Below are positions 47,686 through 57,059 of a stretch of DNA of 64,000 bases, in pieces. A program made the position numbers and the translations under genes. Every line of letters starts with the position of its first letter. Within the stretch, counting starts at the first letter, position 1. Origin of the DNA: Methanolobus profundi (GTDB taxonomy: Archaea > Halobacteriota > Methanosarcinia > Methanosarcinales > Methanosarcinaceae); NCBI RefSeq assembly GCF_900114835.1, contig NZ_FOUJ01000004.1, forward strand, positions 124,001 through 188,000, in the 5' to 3' direction. Under the pieces are notes generated by a model. That model was not told the origin of the DNA, did no database searches, and saw nothing but the letters and a program-made list of their open reading frames with translations.

Positions 47686-48335
47686 AGACGAACTATTGCC
47701 CTGATCTGGTGGCGCCTGTGTGGTTTGCCACTGAACATTTTTTCTGAAACTACATCTTTCATTTCTATTATCTCAAAGCCAGAAAGCAGAGATGACAGCT
47801 CTTCCTGTGTGAAATAGTGGTATATGATGCCATTCTTCCTGCGGAATGTGTCCTTTTCTATTGGCTCTCCGCCATACCTCATATCTTCGGTCCCAAAGAC
47901 CTCCATTACAAAGACAGCACCTGTTCTCATTACTCTCTTTATCTCAGTTATTGCCATCTGTCTCTCATCTTCCAGCAGATGCTGCAAGACACCAAGACAC
48001 AGAATGACATCAAAAGAACTCTCAGAAAAGGGAAGTGAGGTTATACTCGAAACAAGGCACTCTGCCTGCGAGTTGTTCTTAAAAAGATATGATCGGGCCC
48101 TGCTAACAGCAGTCGATGAAACATCAGTTCCGACGGACTCGTATTTTCTGGAAAGCGGGAGAAGGAACCTTCCGTTCCCGCAACCAAGATCAAGTACCCG
48201 GGATGATGGTGAGACCAATCCTTCGAGCATTGATATTGACCTGGGACCCCCCCAGGTCACATGTTTGTATTCTTCTTCCCAGGCAAGGAAATGAGACTTA
48301 TCTGAATTATTGCCCGGGAAAGAATTCGGTTCCAT
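47682..48335 (-). CDS. Class I SAM-dependent methyltransferase
   Basis: A 217-residue methyltransferase: motif I RVLDLGCGNGRFLLPLSRKY, SVGTDVSSTAV for the SAM ribose, and SFDVILCLGVLQHLLEDERQ for motif IV. The C-terminal KPHRRHQIRAIVRL is basic and could contact RNA, in the manner of some archaeal tRNA or rRNA enzymes, but the substrate is not determined. It follows lysS by two bases in the same direction, so it is likely co-transcribed with it, which slightly favours a tRNA-related role. Confidence 0.87.
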   Translation of the reverse strand: MEPNSFPGNNSDKSHFLAWEEEYKHVTWGGPRSISMLEGLVSPSSRVLDLGCGNGRFLLPLSRKYESVGTDVSSTAVSRARSYLFKNNSQAECLVSSITSLPFSESSFDVILCLGVLQHLLEDERQMAITEIKRVMRTGAVFVMEVFGTEDMRYGGEPIEKDTFRRKNGIIYHYFTQEELSSLLSGFEIIEMKDVVSEKMFSGKPHRRHQIRAIVRL

Positions 48336-48337
48336 GT

Positions 48338-49930
48338 TCAGGGTCTGTATTCTGCTGCTTCCTTGAAGCGCTGTGCTAGGAAGTCCTTCTCAAGTGATGA
48401 AAGGAACCATCCTGCCTTTGGACCTGAAGGCTGTCCGAGTACGGATACATAGACCGCCTTGAAAAGCTCCTTTGGATTGACCTCCAGTGATTCAGGAGCT
48501 ACTTCCAGTGCAGCAGCAATATTTGTATTCAGTTCAGTGCCTGCTTCCTTTGCAGAATATACAAGATTGTGATAATCCTCACCGTTGAGTTCACCGCTCT
48601 TATCAAGGATAGCAGAGAAATTGCTCAGGAAAACCCTCTGGAGATCGGTGAGCTGTGAAGTGCTTACAGGAAGCTCTTCCTGCACGCTGAACTTTGCATT
48701 ATCAGGAGCATACATCTCAAGCCAGTTACCAACATTGTCAGTGAGCTCACGTATACATTTCTCATTGGAAACATCATATCCTGCTCTCTTCACAATGTTC
48801 AGTATCTTATCGAGGTCACCTGCTGCAACCTGGTATATGGTTGTCATGTGCTTGAATGGAATATCAGTGTGACAGAGACCTGCTGCATGTGAAAGCTCGA
48901 TCATTCTCTTATCGTAATCTGTTGCCTTGTCGCTTGAGTGCAGACGTTCGAACTCATCCACAAGTGTGAGAAGTGGCAGTGCAGGGTCAAATCTGATATG
49001 CTTTTCAGGCTTTGTACGGATGATAAGGTAACGGAGCACCTCAGGGGGTACTACCTTAAGCATGTCTGAAATGGAAACAACAACTCCGGTTGATGATGAC
49101 ATTGCACCCTTCTGTCCGAGCATGATCCACTCATAGACTATTGGATGTGGAGCCTCATAGCCGAATATCTCCTTTGCGATCTCAACACCGGTATCATAAG
49201 ATCCACCTCTTGAAGCATGGTCCTTACCGAATGGTTCCACAGTGACACCGAGTGCCTTCCATCTTGCAGGCCAGTCCACACGCCAGGTGAGCTTTCCGCC
49301 ACCCTTCATTGGTACTGTGTCATTGCTGCCGCATGAACATTCATAGTCCACGGTCTCTGCATCAATGTCAAAACCTGTAACAATAGTAGTGTTAACCTTT
49401 CCACACTCGTTACAGATAGGATTGAATGGGTTCCATGTGTCAACAGGGGTCTTGCCTGATCTCTTCTGAAGGATCGCTGCGATCTCATCTTTCTTCAGTA
49501 GTGCCTGTTTGATAGCCTCAACATAGGCACCCTCTTTGTAAAGCTCATCTGCCCTGTAAACCTTAGGATGGATACCAAGATGTTCAAGTGCTGCAAGGAA
49601 TGGTTCAAGGAAGTGCTCTGAGTAGTTCTTGTGCTCACCACAGGGACATGGTATCTCAGAAAGAGGTTTCCCTACATGTTCAGCATAGCTCTCATCCAGG
49701 AAAGGATATACCTTTCTTAAAGGGTCGTAGGTATCTGCAATGTAGATGAACTCAGCCTCTGCTCCTTTGTCAATAAGGGCCCTGTATGCTACATCTGCAG
49801 TTACGACCTCGCGCATGTTACCAATATGAATGTGACCTGAGGGTGTGATGCCTGTTGCAACAAGATGCTTCTTGCCTTTTGCCAGCACCTCGTCTGCGAT
49901 GACATCCGCCCAGTGTGTAATATCTGCCAT
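48338..49930 (-). CDS. lysS: Lysyl-tRNA synthetase, class I
   Basis: The class I enzyme typical of euryarchaeota; it attaches lysine to tRNA-Lys. At 530 residues the length is normal. ATP motifs are GHIHIGNM (HIGH) and GAMSSSTG (KMSKS-like). Two zinc-type cysteine sites are visible: CPCGEHKN and CNECGKV with CSCGS. Some Methanosarcina also have a class II LysRS, and the two together can charge tRNA-Pyl; no class II gene is in this window. It is the first gene of a unit with the methyltransferase. Confidence 0.97.
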   Translation of the reverse strand: MADITHWADVIADEVLAKGKKHLVATGITPSGHIHIGNMREVVTADVAYRALIDKGAEAEFIYIADTYDPLRKVYPFLDESYAEHVGKPLSEIPCPCGEHKNYSEHFLEPFLAALEHLGIHPKVYRADELYKEGAYVEAIKQALLKKDEIAAILQKRSGKTPVDTWNPFNPICNECGKVNTTIVTGFDIDAETVDYECSCGSNDTVPMKGGGKLTWRVDWPARWKALGVTVEPFGKDHASRGGSYDTGVEIAKEIFGYEAPHPIVYEWIMLGQKGAMSSSTGVVVSISDMLKVVPPEVLRYLIIRTKPEKHIRFDPALPLLTLVDEFERLHSSDKATDYDKRMIELSHAAGLCHTDIPFKHMTTIYQVAAGDLDKILNIVKRAGYDVSNEKCIRELTDNVGNWLEMYAPDNAKFSVQEELPVSTSQLTDLQRVFLSNFSAILDKSGELNGEDYHNLVYSAKEAGTELNTNIAAALEVAPESLEVNPKELFKAVYVSVLGQPSGPKAGWFLSSLEKDFLAQRFKEAAEYRP

Positions 49931-50135
49931 GATTTCACCGATATGATATGAAAATTATAATACCCGGATGACTCCGAATCCAGTAACCTTAGACGATCGT
50001 TCCTATTATAATCTTTGCCTATTGAAGATGGACGATCAGGAATTTGAACTGCGATCCTTGTCCTTTTGAGGACAGAAAAGACCTCATATAATTTCAATAC
50101 GAAAGCTATTAATAAACAGTGGTCTTCATAAAAAT

Positions 50136-50357
50136 ATGACACGTATAACCGACAATATGCACAGGATCCCATTAAGCACTTCACAGGACATTTTCAATAT
50201 GAAGAACCAGCGTGATCCTGAATCCAACGAGCTATGGCCTTTCCTTGTTGTCCACGGGAACCATGCCACCATCAACAATGAATCTGTGATCTATGATGAA
50301 GAAGGTGTGTTCCAGGTATATACGAAAAATGTCATGCCAAAGGTAAAGAAGGAATAA
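50136..50357 (+). CDS. Hypothetical small protein, 73 aa
   Basis: A short protein that I do not recognise: MTRITDNMHRIPLSTSQDIF at the start and ELWPFLVVHGNHATINNESV in the middle, then a basic end (VMPKVKKE). No membrane segment. The balanced composition and clean reading frame support a real gene. It is divergent from lysS, 206 bases away, and converges on the TPD-protein gene with a 16-base gap. Confidence 0.55.
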   Translation: MTRITDNMHRIPLSTSQDIFNMKNQRDPESNELWPFLVVHGNHATINNESVIYDEEGVFQVYTKNVMPKVKKE

Positions 50358-50373
50358 AAAAGTAGCTAAAGGA

Positions 50374-51159
50374 CTACCAGTAGGTCTTGAAGTTCAGAAG
50401 TTCCTCTACAATATCCCAGTCCTTTCCAAAGAACCTGTAATCCTTTATTAGATTTCCATTGTAACTGATAGTGTCGATATAACCGTACCAGTACACTATC
50501 ATACCGACACCGTAGATCTCCTCGTATTCCCTGAACTGTTTCTTGATGTAATAATCATGCTCTTTTTCATCACCGAAGAGCGCCTTGCTCTCTATCCATG
50601 ATATTTTGACACCGTCCACATCAAGTTCCTCGTCCAGCAGGAAGTCAGGTGTCTTTGTAAAACCCTCATCTCTCAGGTCATCCTCTGAGCGATAGGTAAG
50701 GCCCCTTTCACTGAGCCATTCAGCAAGTATGTATTCACCCATCTCTCCTTTCTCAGCATGTAATGCATGTGCCTTGGGGGAGAAGAAAAAATCAGAATCC
50801 ATTGCAGCGATAACTTCCCTTTTCAGGCGACCATCTGGCTGGTCTTCCAGATTCCTGATAAAGCCTTTCTTAGGAATACCCATCTCCTTGAGAAGCATTG
50901 AGACCATAAGAGTAGCAGGTATGTCGTTCTTCCTGGCAATTTCAATAATGCTCTTACCCTTCTTCCATTGCCTCAGATGTCTTGGACCCTTGCTTTTGAC
51001 CTTGGAAAAATTCCTTTTGACCTTTGTAACGGTCTTCTGGTTTAGTATGGAATGAATAGTACCTATAGGCTCTGAGAACTGTTCAGCAGCTCTTCTTACA
51101 TCATCGACATCGTCCAGACTTGCATATATCTCATTATAGGTTTCAATATCCATTCTCAT
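50374..51159 (-). CDS. TPD-motif protein, archaeal homologue of CDIN1 nuclease-like
   Basis: A 261-residue protein. Residues 1-110 hold a helical DNA-binding-like part (HLRQWKKGKSIIEIARKNDI) and residues 120-261 a PD-(D/E)xK-like fold with the name motif FTKTPDFLLDEEL and WIESKALFGDEKEHDYYIKK; YGVGMIVYWYGY is the next strand. The human homologue CDIN1 (C15orf41) binds codanin-1 and is mutated in congenital dyserythropoietic anaemia; the archaeal role is unknown, but a nuclease in DNA metabolism is likely. The start overlaps the MagIII-like gene by 17 bases, so they are coupled. Confidence 0.88.
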   Translation of the reverse strand: MRMDIETYNEIYASLDDVDDVRRAAEQFSEPIGTIHSILNQKTVTKVKRNFSKVKSKGPRHLRQWKKGKSIIEIARKNDIPATLMVSMLLKEMGIPKKGFIRNLEDQPDGRLKREVIAAMDSDFFFSPKAHALHAEKGEMGEYILAEWLSERGLTYRSEDDLRDEGFTKTPDFLLDEELDVDGVKISWIESKALFGDEKEHDYYIKKQFREYEEIYGVGMIVYWYGYIDTISYNGNLIKDYRFFGKDWDIVEELLNFKTYW

Positions 51160-51775
51160 TCAAATCCTTAAGAATACATTCATTGCATCGGTTCCTGCCG
51201 CAATAGGCTTTTGAATACTCAACTATGAGTGCATGGTATTCCTTATAGATACCGACGTCTTTAGGGAGTTGTTCCTCGAACATGCCCTGTAATTGCATAT
51301 AGTCCCCTTCAATACCTATACACTTCATCATACGAGTAGTGTAGGCATCGATAACGAACTTCGGTTTTTCAGCTGCGTAGAGCACAATGCTATCAGCGGT
51401 CTCGTTCCCGACACCTTTGAGTGACAGCAAGGTCCTGCGAAGTTCATCAACGGGCATCGAGAAAACGTTCTCCATACCATGCTCCGCAAAAAAACCAGCT
51501 ATTCCCTTCAGGCGGGAAGCTTTCTGACGATAGAAACCGCAGCATCTTACAAGCTCTTCAAGCAACCCGGGATCGGCCCTGGAAAGCGGATCAACTTCCA
51601 GAAGATCATTCTCTTTGAGACCTTCTATTGCCTTTTCAACATTGGTCCATTTTGTCTGCTGGGTGAGCATAGCACCCACAACGACCTCAAAGGCTGTGTC
51701 TGCAGGCCACCAGTGTTGCGGCCCCAGTTCATCCAGCAACAGATCATATACTCTGCAAAGTATCCCGACTTTCAT
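51143..51775 (-). CDS. MagIII-like DNA glycosylase (COG2231), endonuclease III fold
   Basis: A 210-residue HhH-GPD protein. The HWWPADTAFEVVVGAMLTQ stretch carries the tryptophan pair that stacks alkylated bases in Helicobacter MagIII. The helix-hairpin-helix reads LKGVGNETADSIVLY, with the lyase lysine of endonuclease III absent, and the catalytic aspartate is in VIDAYTTR. So a monofunctional 3-methyladenine-type glycosylase is the best reading. The cluster site is incomplete: CGRNRCNEC gives three cysteines and the fourth is missing before the stop. It overlaps the TPD gene and follows the 185-residue gene by 23 bases. Confidence 0.88.
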   Translation of the reverse strand: MKVGILCRVYDLLLDELGPQHWWPADTAFEVVVGAMLTQQTKWTNVEKAIEGLKENDLLEVDPLSRADPGLLEELVRCCGFYRQKASRLKGIAGFFAEHGMENVFSMPVDELRRTLLSLKGVGNETADSIVLYAAEKPKFVIDAYTTRMMKCIGIEGDYMQLQGMFEEQLPKDVGIYKEYHALIVEYSKAYCGRNRCNECILKDLNENGY

Positions 51776-51798
51776 ATATCACAAATATCACAATAGGA

Positions 51799-52356
51799 CT
51801 ATTTCCAGAACTCTTCTTCATAGCCCTCTGGAAGGTCAAGGTCCATCAGTTCATCCAGTGACTTTCTCTTCCTTGGGTCCTTAGCCTTGCCTTCATCACT
51901 GCTCTTTGATTCAATAACAGTAGTATTTTTGTCATTGACCACGACCTCTTCCTCTCTTTCAGGAGTTAAAGGCTTTACCGGTGTTTCAGAGACCGGTTTC
52001 CCAACACACGCCTCGATATAGCTGTCACAGGTCTCAACCACATTCCTGGAAACTGGTTCAGACACAACCTCTGCGTCAGTAGCTTCCCTTTTGAGATGAC
52101 CCCTTCCTAATGGACCGGTAGTATCCGGCCAGGGTTTCCTTTCACGTGGTTCCCGCTTCTCAAGCCTTATACGAGTGGTCTCAGCATAGGTATCTTCCAG
52201 CGATGTTGACTGAGAGAACTCCTTATGGGTCGAGCTATACCCGATGACACATTGTTCGTCCCCTGTCCGCCATTCTACTACGTAAAGATGGCAGTCTTTC
52301 TTCTTACACTGGGAAACTCCGTCCCTGGGGCAAACATCGGGTAACGTCATGATCAA
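51799..52356 (-). CDS. Hypothetical protein with N-terminal cysteine cluster and disordered tail
   Basis: A 185-residue protein, not recognised. Residues 1-40 hold four cysteines (CPRDGVSQCKKKDCHLYVVEW and a following EQC), suggestive of a small zinc site. Residues 55-165 are charged, low-complexity and probably disordered. The end, LDELMDLDLPEGYEEEFWK, looks like a short conserved docking peptide. It lies between prs (18 bases) and the MagIII-like gene (23 bases) in one leftward operon. It could tether a repair enzyme, but that is speculation. Confidence 0.6.
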   Translation of the reverse strand: MIMTLPDVCPRDGVSQCKKKDCHLYVVEWRTGDEQCVIGYSSTHKEFSQSTSLEDTYAETTRIRLEKREPRERKPWPDTTGPLGRGHLKREATDAEVVSEPVSRNVVETCDSYIEACVGKPVSETPVKPLTPEREEEVVVNDKNTTVIESKSSDEGKAKDPRKRKSLDELMDLDLPEGYEEEFWK

Positions 52357-52374
52357 TCCTCAATATATTAATGT

Positions 52375-53223
52375 TCAGATACTTCTTAAAGCATTGGCTA
52401 TCAGAGGTGCCACACTGACAGAACTCTGTGCCTTTTCTATTGTATCAGTAGCAATAATATCTTTTACCCCTGCATTGAACAGGCGCAATACTGCATTCCT
52501 TGCAAGTACCGGATGGACACATGCAAGATAGACATCCTTTGCACCCTGTGACTTGAGGAGCTTTATGGACTCCGCCATAGTACCGCCTGTGGCGATCATG
52601 TCATCGATTATGATGATATCCCTGTCCATTACATCGACATTCTTTGCTTTGATGGTAACAGTGTCACCAGAATGACGGGTCTTTTCCAGATAATCGAATT
52701 CCAGTCCGACATCCGCCGCAGTATTCTCTGCAAGACTGATAGCACCCTTATCAGGAGAGACTATCAACGGATTATCCAGGTTCAGGGACCTTATATGATA
52801 ACCTATCAGACGTGATGCGTCAAGGTCGAAGGCATCAGCATTGAAATAGTTCAGTACGCTTGCCTCATGGATGTTCACTGTGAATATCCTGTCTGCGTTT
52901 ATCGTTCTGGCAATTGCCCTTGCAGTGATAGGCTCACCTGTTTTGAACTTCTTGTCCTGTCTTGCATACCCCATGTATGGTATAACAACATTGATGACAG
53001 GCGAATCCTCACAGGCATCTATCAACTGCAATAATGCAATAAGATCAGAGTCCGTGGTCGTACTCTGGATAATGGTAACTTCATCCACGTCCTCATCAAG
53101 GATGCGTGAGTACATCTCCCCGTCAGGGAATCTTGTATAATCACACACTGTAGGCTCTATATTGAGCTCTCTTGCGACCCTTGATGAAAGAGCCTGGGAT
53201 GCTGGTCCTCCTATAATTTTCAA
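52375..53223 (-). CDS. prs: Ribose-phosphate pyrophosphokinase
   Basis: Makes PRPP from ribose 5-phosphate and ATP for nucleotide, histidine and tryptophan synthesis. The 282-residue length is that of the archaeal class. Motifs are MKIIGGPASQALSSRVAREL, the flag PYMGYARQDKKFKTGEPI, and the PRPP loop IIIDDMIATGGTMAESIKLL. It heads a leftward operon with the 185-residue protein, the MagIII-like glycosylase and the TPD protein. Confidence 0.96.
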   Translation of the reverse strand: MKIIGGPASQALSSRVARELNIEPTVCDYTRFPDGEMYSRILDEDVDEVTIIQSTTTDSDLIALLQLIDACEDSPVINVVIPYMGYARQDKKFKTGEPITARAIARTINADRIFTVNIHEASVLNYFNADAFDLDASRLIGYHIRSLNLDNPLIVSPDKGAISLAENTAADVGLEFDYLEKTRHSGDTVTIKAKNVDVMDRDIIIIDDMIATGGTMAESIKLLKSQGAKDVYLACVHPVLARNAVLRLFNAGVKDIIATDTIEKAQSSVSVAPLIANALRSI

Positions 53224-53291
53224 ATAATGTACCTCGTTAAAAGTTGATTAATGGATAATTTGGATGCTTCCTAATGTACCCTTATAATACA

Positions 53292-53768
53292 TTAGTTTTG
53301 GTTCATTTTGACTTTCTCAAGAACCTTGATATTCTGAATACCAGTAGCAGGATAGTTGCCGGTCTCATCCTTCTCTGCAGACTTGACCATATCCCACACA
53401 GTGAGCAGCGCGACTGAAACCCCGGTCAGGGCTTCCATCTCAACGCCGGTCTTTCCAACTGAACGCACCTCTACTATAGCCCGAACTATATTATCCTCAA
53501 TTTCGAAGTCCACATCCACCGATGTGATCGGGATCTGGTGGCACATTGGAATGAGTTCCGGGGTCTTTTTGACCGCAAGAATGGAGGCCACTCGGGCTGT
53601 GGAAAGAACATTACCCTTCTCGACGGTTCCGGTGCGTATCTTGTTGACAGTTGCGTCACTAAGAACTATCTCACCGGAAGCTATCGCCTTCCTTATAATT
53701 ATATCCTTGCTGCTGATGTCTACCATGACCGCGCGGTCGTTCTCAATATGCGTGAATGTAGCTTCCAA
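53292..53768 (-). CDS. moaC: Cyclic pyranopterin monophosphate synthase
   Basis: The second enzyme of molybdenum/tungsten cofactor synthesis, working after MoaA. The 158 residues match MoaC: ATFTHIENDRAVMVDISSKD, IPMCHQIPITSVDVDFEIED and VGKTGVEMEALTGVSVALLT VWDM-type catalytic segments with the lysine in KMN. The pterin made would serve enzymes such as the AOR-family protein and formylmethanofuran dehydrogenase. It lies 16 bases after the 60-residue gene and about 70 bases ahead of prs. Confidence 0.96.
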   Translation of the reverse strand: MEATFTHIENDRAVMVDISSKDIIIRKAIASGEIVLSDATVNKIRTGTVEKGNVLSTARVASILAVKKTPELIPMCHQIPITSVDVDFEIEDNIVRAIVEVRSVGKTGVEMEALTGVSVALLTVWDMVKSAEKDETGNYPATGIQNIKVLEKVKMNQN

Positions 53769-53784
53769 TGGATCTCACCGTTTT

Positions 53785-53967
53785 TCAGTCAATTCTGATA
53801 TTCTGTCTTTGCAGGTAATCCTCAATAGTACTATTTAGTTGTTCTTTCAGGTGGGTGGCCTCATTAAGACTTAGCTTGATGATCTCCTCGTCCTTTCCAT
53901 GACTGATGGTTATACGAACCCACTTCCTTTCGATATCAACATTGATCTTTCTGTTTTCCCGCTCCAT
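53785..53967 (-). CDS. Small conserved-looking protein between nnr and moaC, 60 aa
   Basis: A 60-residue charged protein: strand-like ENRKINVDIERKWVRITISH, then a helix LSLNEATHLKEQLNSTIEDY. The beta-beta-alpha layout and single-base spacing from the nnr gene and 16 bases to moaC support a real, co-transcribed gene. No family is recognised. It may act as a small regulator or partner of the neighbouring enzymes, but nothing shows this. Confidence 0.6.
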   Translation of the reverse strand: MERENRKINVDIERKWVRITISHGKDEEIIKLSLNEATHLKEQLNSTIEDYLQRQNIRID

Positions 53968-53968
53968 A

Positions 53969-55447
53969 TCAAAACACCTTCAATATAACATCTGTTATCC
54001 GGTCAATTATATCTGTCGCAAGCAGACCGAAGCCTTTCTCCTCAAAGGCAAGATCACCTGCCGCACCACTTATGAACACAGCACATGATGCTGCCTCCAT
54101 TGCATCGTTCATAGCGAACAGTGCACCTGTAATACCCGTAAGAACATCACCGGTGCCTCCAACGGTCATTCCGGCATTGCCTGTCCGGTTAAGCCGTGTG
54201 TACAGGCCATCTGAGATGACATCGATATTACCTTTAAGGGCCACAGTGACACTTTTATCTCCTGCGAACCTGCTGACAATATCCTTCTTTTCATCAAGTC
54301 CACGGGGAACTTCCTCACCACAAAGACGTGAGAACTCTGCAGAATGCGGTGTCAGGATGATCTTGCCCCCACTTTTTACGGGCAATGTCAGACCATAAAG
54401 TGCATCTGCATCGATCACTGCCTTTTTGCATAAAGGAACAAGCTGTTCCACTGTTGCAAGCGTTCCCTGATCCCTTCCAAGGCCCGGACCTATGACAGTG
54501 ACATCATGTGAAGTGATAAGGCCTTTCAGTTCAGGAATATTATCAGGGTTCAACCTGTTCCCCATCAATGGAACAACTATCAGGTCAGGGGAAAATGAGG
54601 AAACTGTATCAGCTACATTCTCAGGAACCGCCACGGTGACGATATCGGCACCCGTGCGGAGTGCTGCCATTGACGAAAGTGCAGGAGCACCATAGTAGGC
54701 GCCTCCACCAATGATGAGGATACGACCTGAATTACCTTTATGAGCATCATTTCTCCGCTGGCCCAATACCATCAGATCACCCGGACCAACATATTCCTCA
54801 GCATCTCTGCAGACACCTATAGGAACCACTTTTACTGCACCTGTATACCTTTCACAGCCAGGGATCTCAAGACCGGTCTTCATCCTGTGGAAAGTTACTG
54901 TCAGACTGGCGATCACACTCTTTGTTACATCTCCACCATCAAGGTCGTATCCTGAAGGAGAATCTATAGATATAATATAAGAACCGGAAGAATTAATCAG
55001 ATCGATCGCAGTGGATTCTGGTTCCCTTGGTATACCTTTTATGCCGGAGCCAAGGACACCATCAACAATGATATCCATATCATTCCAGCAAGGATAGCTG
55101 ACCAGTTCACTGGAATCCGATATTTCTCTGATCTCTCCAATACCACTGTTCTTCAAAAGGGAGAAGTTATGCTTCGATTCCCGGGTCCTTATACGTGATG
55201 AATGGCCCAGAAGTATAATTCTGACATCGTAACTCTCATATAATGCAAGATGTCGTGCAGCAACGAATGCATCACCTCCATTGTTGCCCCTGCCGGCAAC
55301 AAAGAGCACCTTTCCGGAACTTATCTTAGACATTATTTCCCGGGCTATAGCCGCACCTGCATTTTCCATCAACTGGAGAGGATCCAGTCCAAGATATGCG
55401 CAATTAGCATCGATCGAACGCATCTTTGAAGAAGTGATAGAGAACAT
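53969..55447 (-). CDS. nnr: Bifunctional NAD(P)H-hydrate epimerase and dehydratase
   Basis: Repairs damaged NADH and NADPH hydrates. The 492-residue chain is a fusion. The N-terminal epimerase (about 1-215) has LVAGRGNNGGDAFVAARHL and the acid in VDGVLGSGIKGIPRE. The C-terminal ADP-dependent dehydratase (about 225-492) has GRILIIGGGAYYGAPALSSM, LTPHSAEFSRL and the catalytic GNAGMTVGGTGDVLTGITG. It is the first gene of the unit nnr-60 aa-moaC, with one base to the small gene. Confidence 0.96.
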   Translation of the reverse strand: MFSITSSKMRSIDANCAYLGLDPLQLMENAGAAIAREIMSKISSGKVLFVAGRGNNGGDAFVAARHLALYESYDVRIILLGHSSRIRTRESKHNFSLLKNSGIGEIREISDSSELVSYPCWNDMDIIVDGVLGSGIKGIPREPESTAIDLINSSGSYIISIDSPSGYDLDGGDVTKSVIASLTVTFHRMKTGLEIPGCERYTGAVKVVPIGVCRDAEEYVGPGDLMVLGQRRNDAHKGNSGRILIIGGGAYYGAPALSSMAALRTGADIVTVAVPENVADTVSSFSPDLIVVPLMGNRLNPDNIPELKGLITSHDVTVIGPGLGRDQGTLATVEQLVPLCKKAVIDADALYGLTLPVKSGGKIILTPHSAEFSRLCGEEVPRGLDEKKDIVSRFAGDKSVTVALKGNIDVISDGLYTRLNRTGNAGMTVGGTGDVLTGITGALFAMNDAMEAASCAVFISGAAGDLAFEEKGFGLLATDIIDRITDVILKVF

Positions 55448-55552
55448 AGTTACCTATTTATTCCTTAGTTTGCATTGTATTTATCAGTTGATATATCATT
55501 TCTGTTAAATAATATTCAAAATCATTTTATGCTAATATAACTCTTATACAAA

Positions 55553-57037
55553 ATGGAGGTCTTTTCTATTAACAACGTTGCAAAAGAGATTGGCGCAACT
55601 GACAGATCAAAGGTGAAGCCCACATACCTTATTCTTGGAAGTGGCAGCTTTGGTTTTGCTTTGGCCAAGGAACTGAGGGAGCTTGATAAAGAACTTATAA
55701 TCGTGGATAAGGACTCCCAGAAGGTTGAAACACTTCGTGAGGAAGCATATGAGGCCATGGTAGGTGATGTCAGTGACCCTAACCTTTTTGACAATATCAA
55801 TACGAAGAACCTTGCAGGAATACTGATCCTGAGCTCAGACCCCAAAGCTAACAAGACAGCTCTCAATAATGTCAGGAACAAGGTTTCCCAGGAAATATAT
55901 TGTGTTGTGAGAGCACCTGATGTCATCAACATGCAGGAAATGGAGACCATGGGAGCAGACCTTGTTATTATGCCCCCAAGGATGGTAGCCAAGTCACTAT
56001 CAAGATCACTTGAACGTGCAGAGGCCATGCGTAGGGGAAATAAACTGACCCAATGGTTCGAAGCTAATAAAGATAAGAAACTTGCGATCGTTGTTCATGA
56101 CAACCCTGACCCTGATGCAATATCCAGTGCCCTTGCATTGCAGAGGATAGCAACGTCATTCAATGTACTTTCAGACATCATATACCACGGAGAGATCGGA
56201 CATCAGGAGAACAAGGCTTTTGTCAACCTGCTGGGTATCGACCTCTACAGATCAGAGGATGTAGGGTTCACCAGCTATGAGAACCTTGCACTTGTCGATT
56301 GTTCAATGCCGGGTGCAAATAACTCACTTCCACCTGAGACACATGTGAATATGATCATAGATCATCATCCCCTCCCCGATGCGGAGCTTGATGCAGACTT
56401 CATTGATATACGTCCGAACGTGGGTGCTTCAGCCACCATACTGACAAAGTACCTCCAGGAGCTCAATGTGGATATTGACAGTGAACTGGCCACTGCTCTG
56501 CTCTATGGTATCAGGACCGATACTCTTGACTTTAAGAGGAACACTGATTCTGCGGATCTTTCAGCAGCTTCATACCTGTATCCACTATCAGACCACGATA
56601 TACTGGAGCAACTGGAACGTCCTTCCATGTCTATCGAGACACTGGATGTCCTCGGTGAAGCTATCAACAGCCGACAGGTGATAGGAAGCTACCTGCTCTC
56701 AAATGTGGGAAGCATACGTAACAGGGATACATTACCACAGGCTGCAGATTATCTCCTTAACCTCGAAGGTATCTCAACTTCTATCGTATTCGGAGTTACA
56801 GATGAGAAGATATACATCTCCGGACGCAGCAATGATATCAGAGTGAACCTGGGTGACGTAATGAAACGCGCTTTTGGAGAAGAGGCCGGAGGAGGTCATG
56901 CAACAGCAGCAGCAGCACAGATCCCACTGGGTGTCTTCAGTGCCTCAAAGGATCGTCAGACCCTTCTAAGACTTGTTAACGAAGCAGTTGTAAAGAGATT
57001 CCTGTCTGCCGTTGGCGTGGAAGAGACTGACGAATAG
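55553..57037 (+). CDS. DHH phosphoesterase with N-terminal RCK (TrkA-N) domain
   Basis: A 494-residue fusion. Residues 25-150 are a Rossmann-type RCK domain: YLILGSGSFGFALAKELREL and later VGDVSDPNLFD. Residues 170-330 are a DHH domain with VVHDNPDPDAISSALAL, VDCSMPG and the IIDHHPLPDAEL motif, and a DHHA1 end (GRSNDIRVNLGDVMKRAFGE, then GGGHATAA). It should hydrolyse a phosphodiester such as a cyclic dinucleotide or nanoRNA, with the RCK part as nucleotide sensor; the substrate is unknown. The 3' end runs into a strong terminator. Confidence 0.92.
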   Translation: MEVFSINNVAKEIGATDRSKVKPTYLILGSGSFGFALAKELRELDKELIIVDKDSQKVETLREEAYEAMVGDVSDPNLFDNINTKNLAGILILSSDPKANKTALNNVRNKVSQEIYCVVRAPDVINMQEMETMGADLVIMPPRMVAKSLSRSLERAEAMRRGNKLTQWFEANKDKKLAIVVHDNPDPDAISSALALQRIATSFNVLSDIIYHGEIGHQENKAFVNLLGIDLYRSEDVGFTSYENLALVDCSMPGANNSLPPETHVNMIIDHHPLPDAELDADFIDIRPNVGASATILTKYLQELNVDIDSELATALLYGIRTDTLDFKRNTDSADLSAASYLYPLSDHDILEQLERPSMSIETLDVLGEAINSRQVIGSYLLSNVGSIRNRDTLPQAADYLLNLEGISTSIVFGVTDEKIYISGRSNDIRVNLGDVMKRAFGEEAGGGHATAAAAQIPLGVFSASKDRQTLLRLVNEAVVKRFLSAVGVEETDE

Positions 57038-57059
57038 TCTCTACTGAGTCTTTTTTTTT
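57022..57059 (+). terminator. Intrinsic-type terminator of the DHH-RCK gene
   Basis: A 7-base perfect stem AGAGACT / AGTCTCT (57022-57028 and 57036-57042) spans the stop codon, and nine T residues follow at 57051-57059. Confidence 0.6.

Noticed and set aside
50030-50075. tRNA-like T-loop string (minus strand GCAGTTCAAATTCC) and repeated GACGATC before lysS
   Set aside because: The flanking bases do not form T-arm or acceptor stems and no anticodon arm is present.
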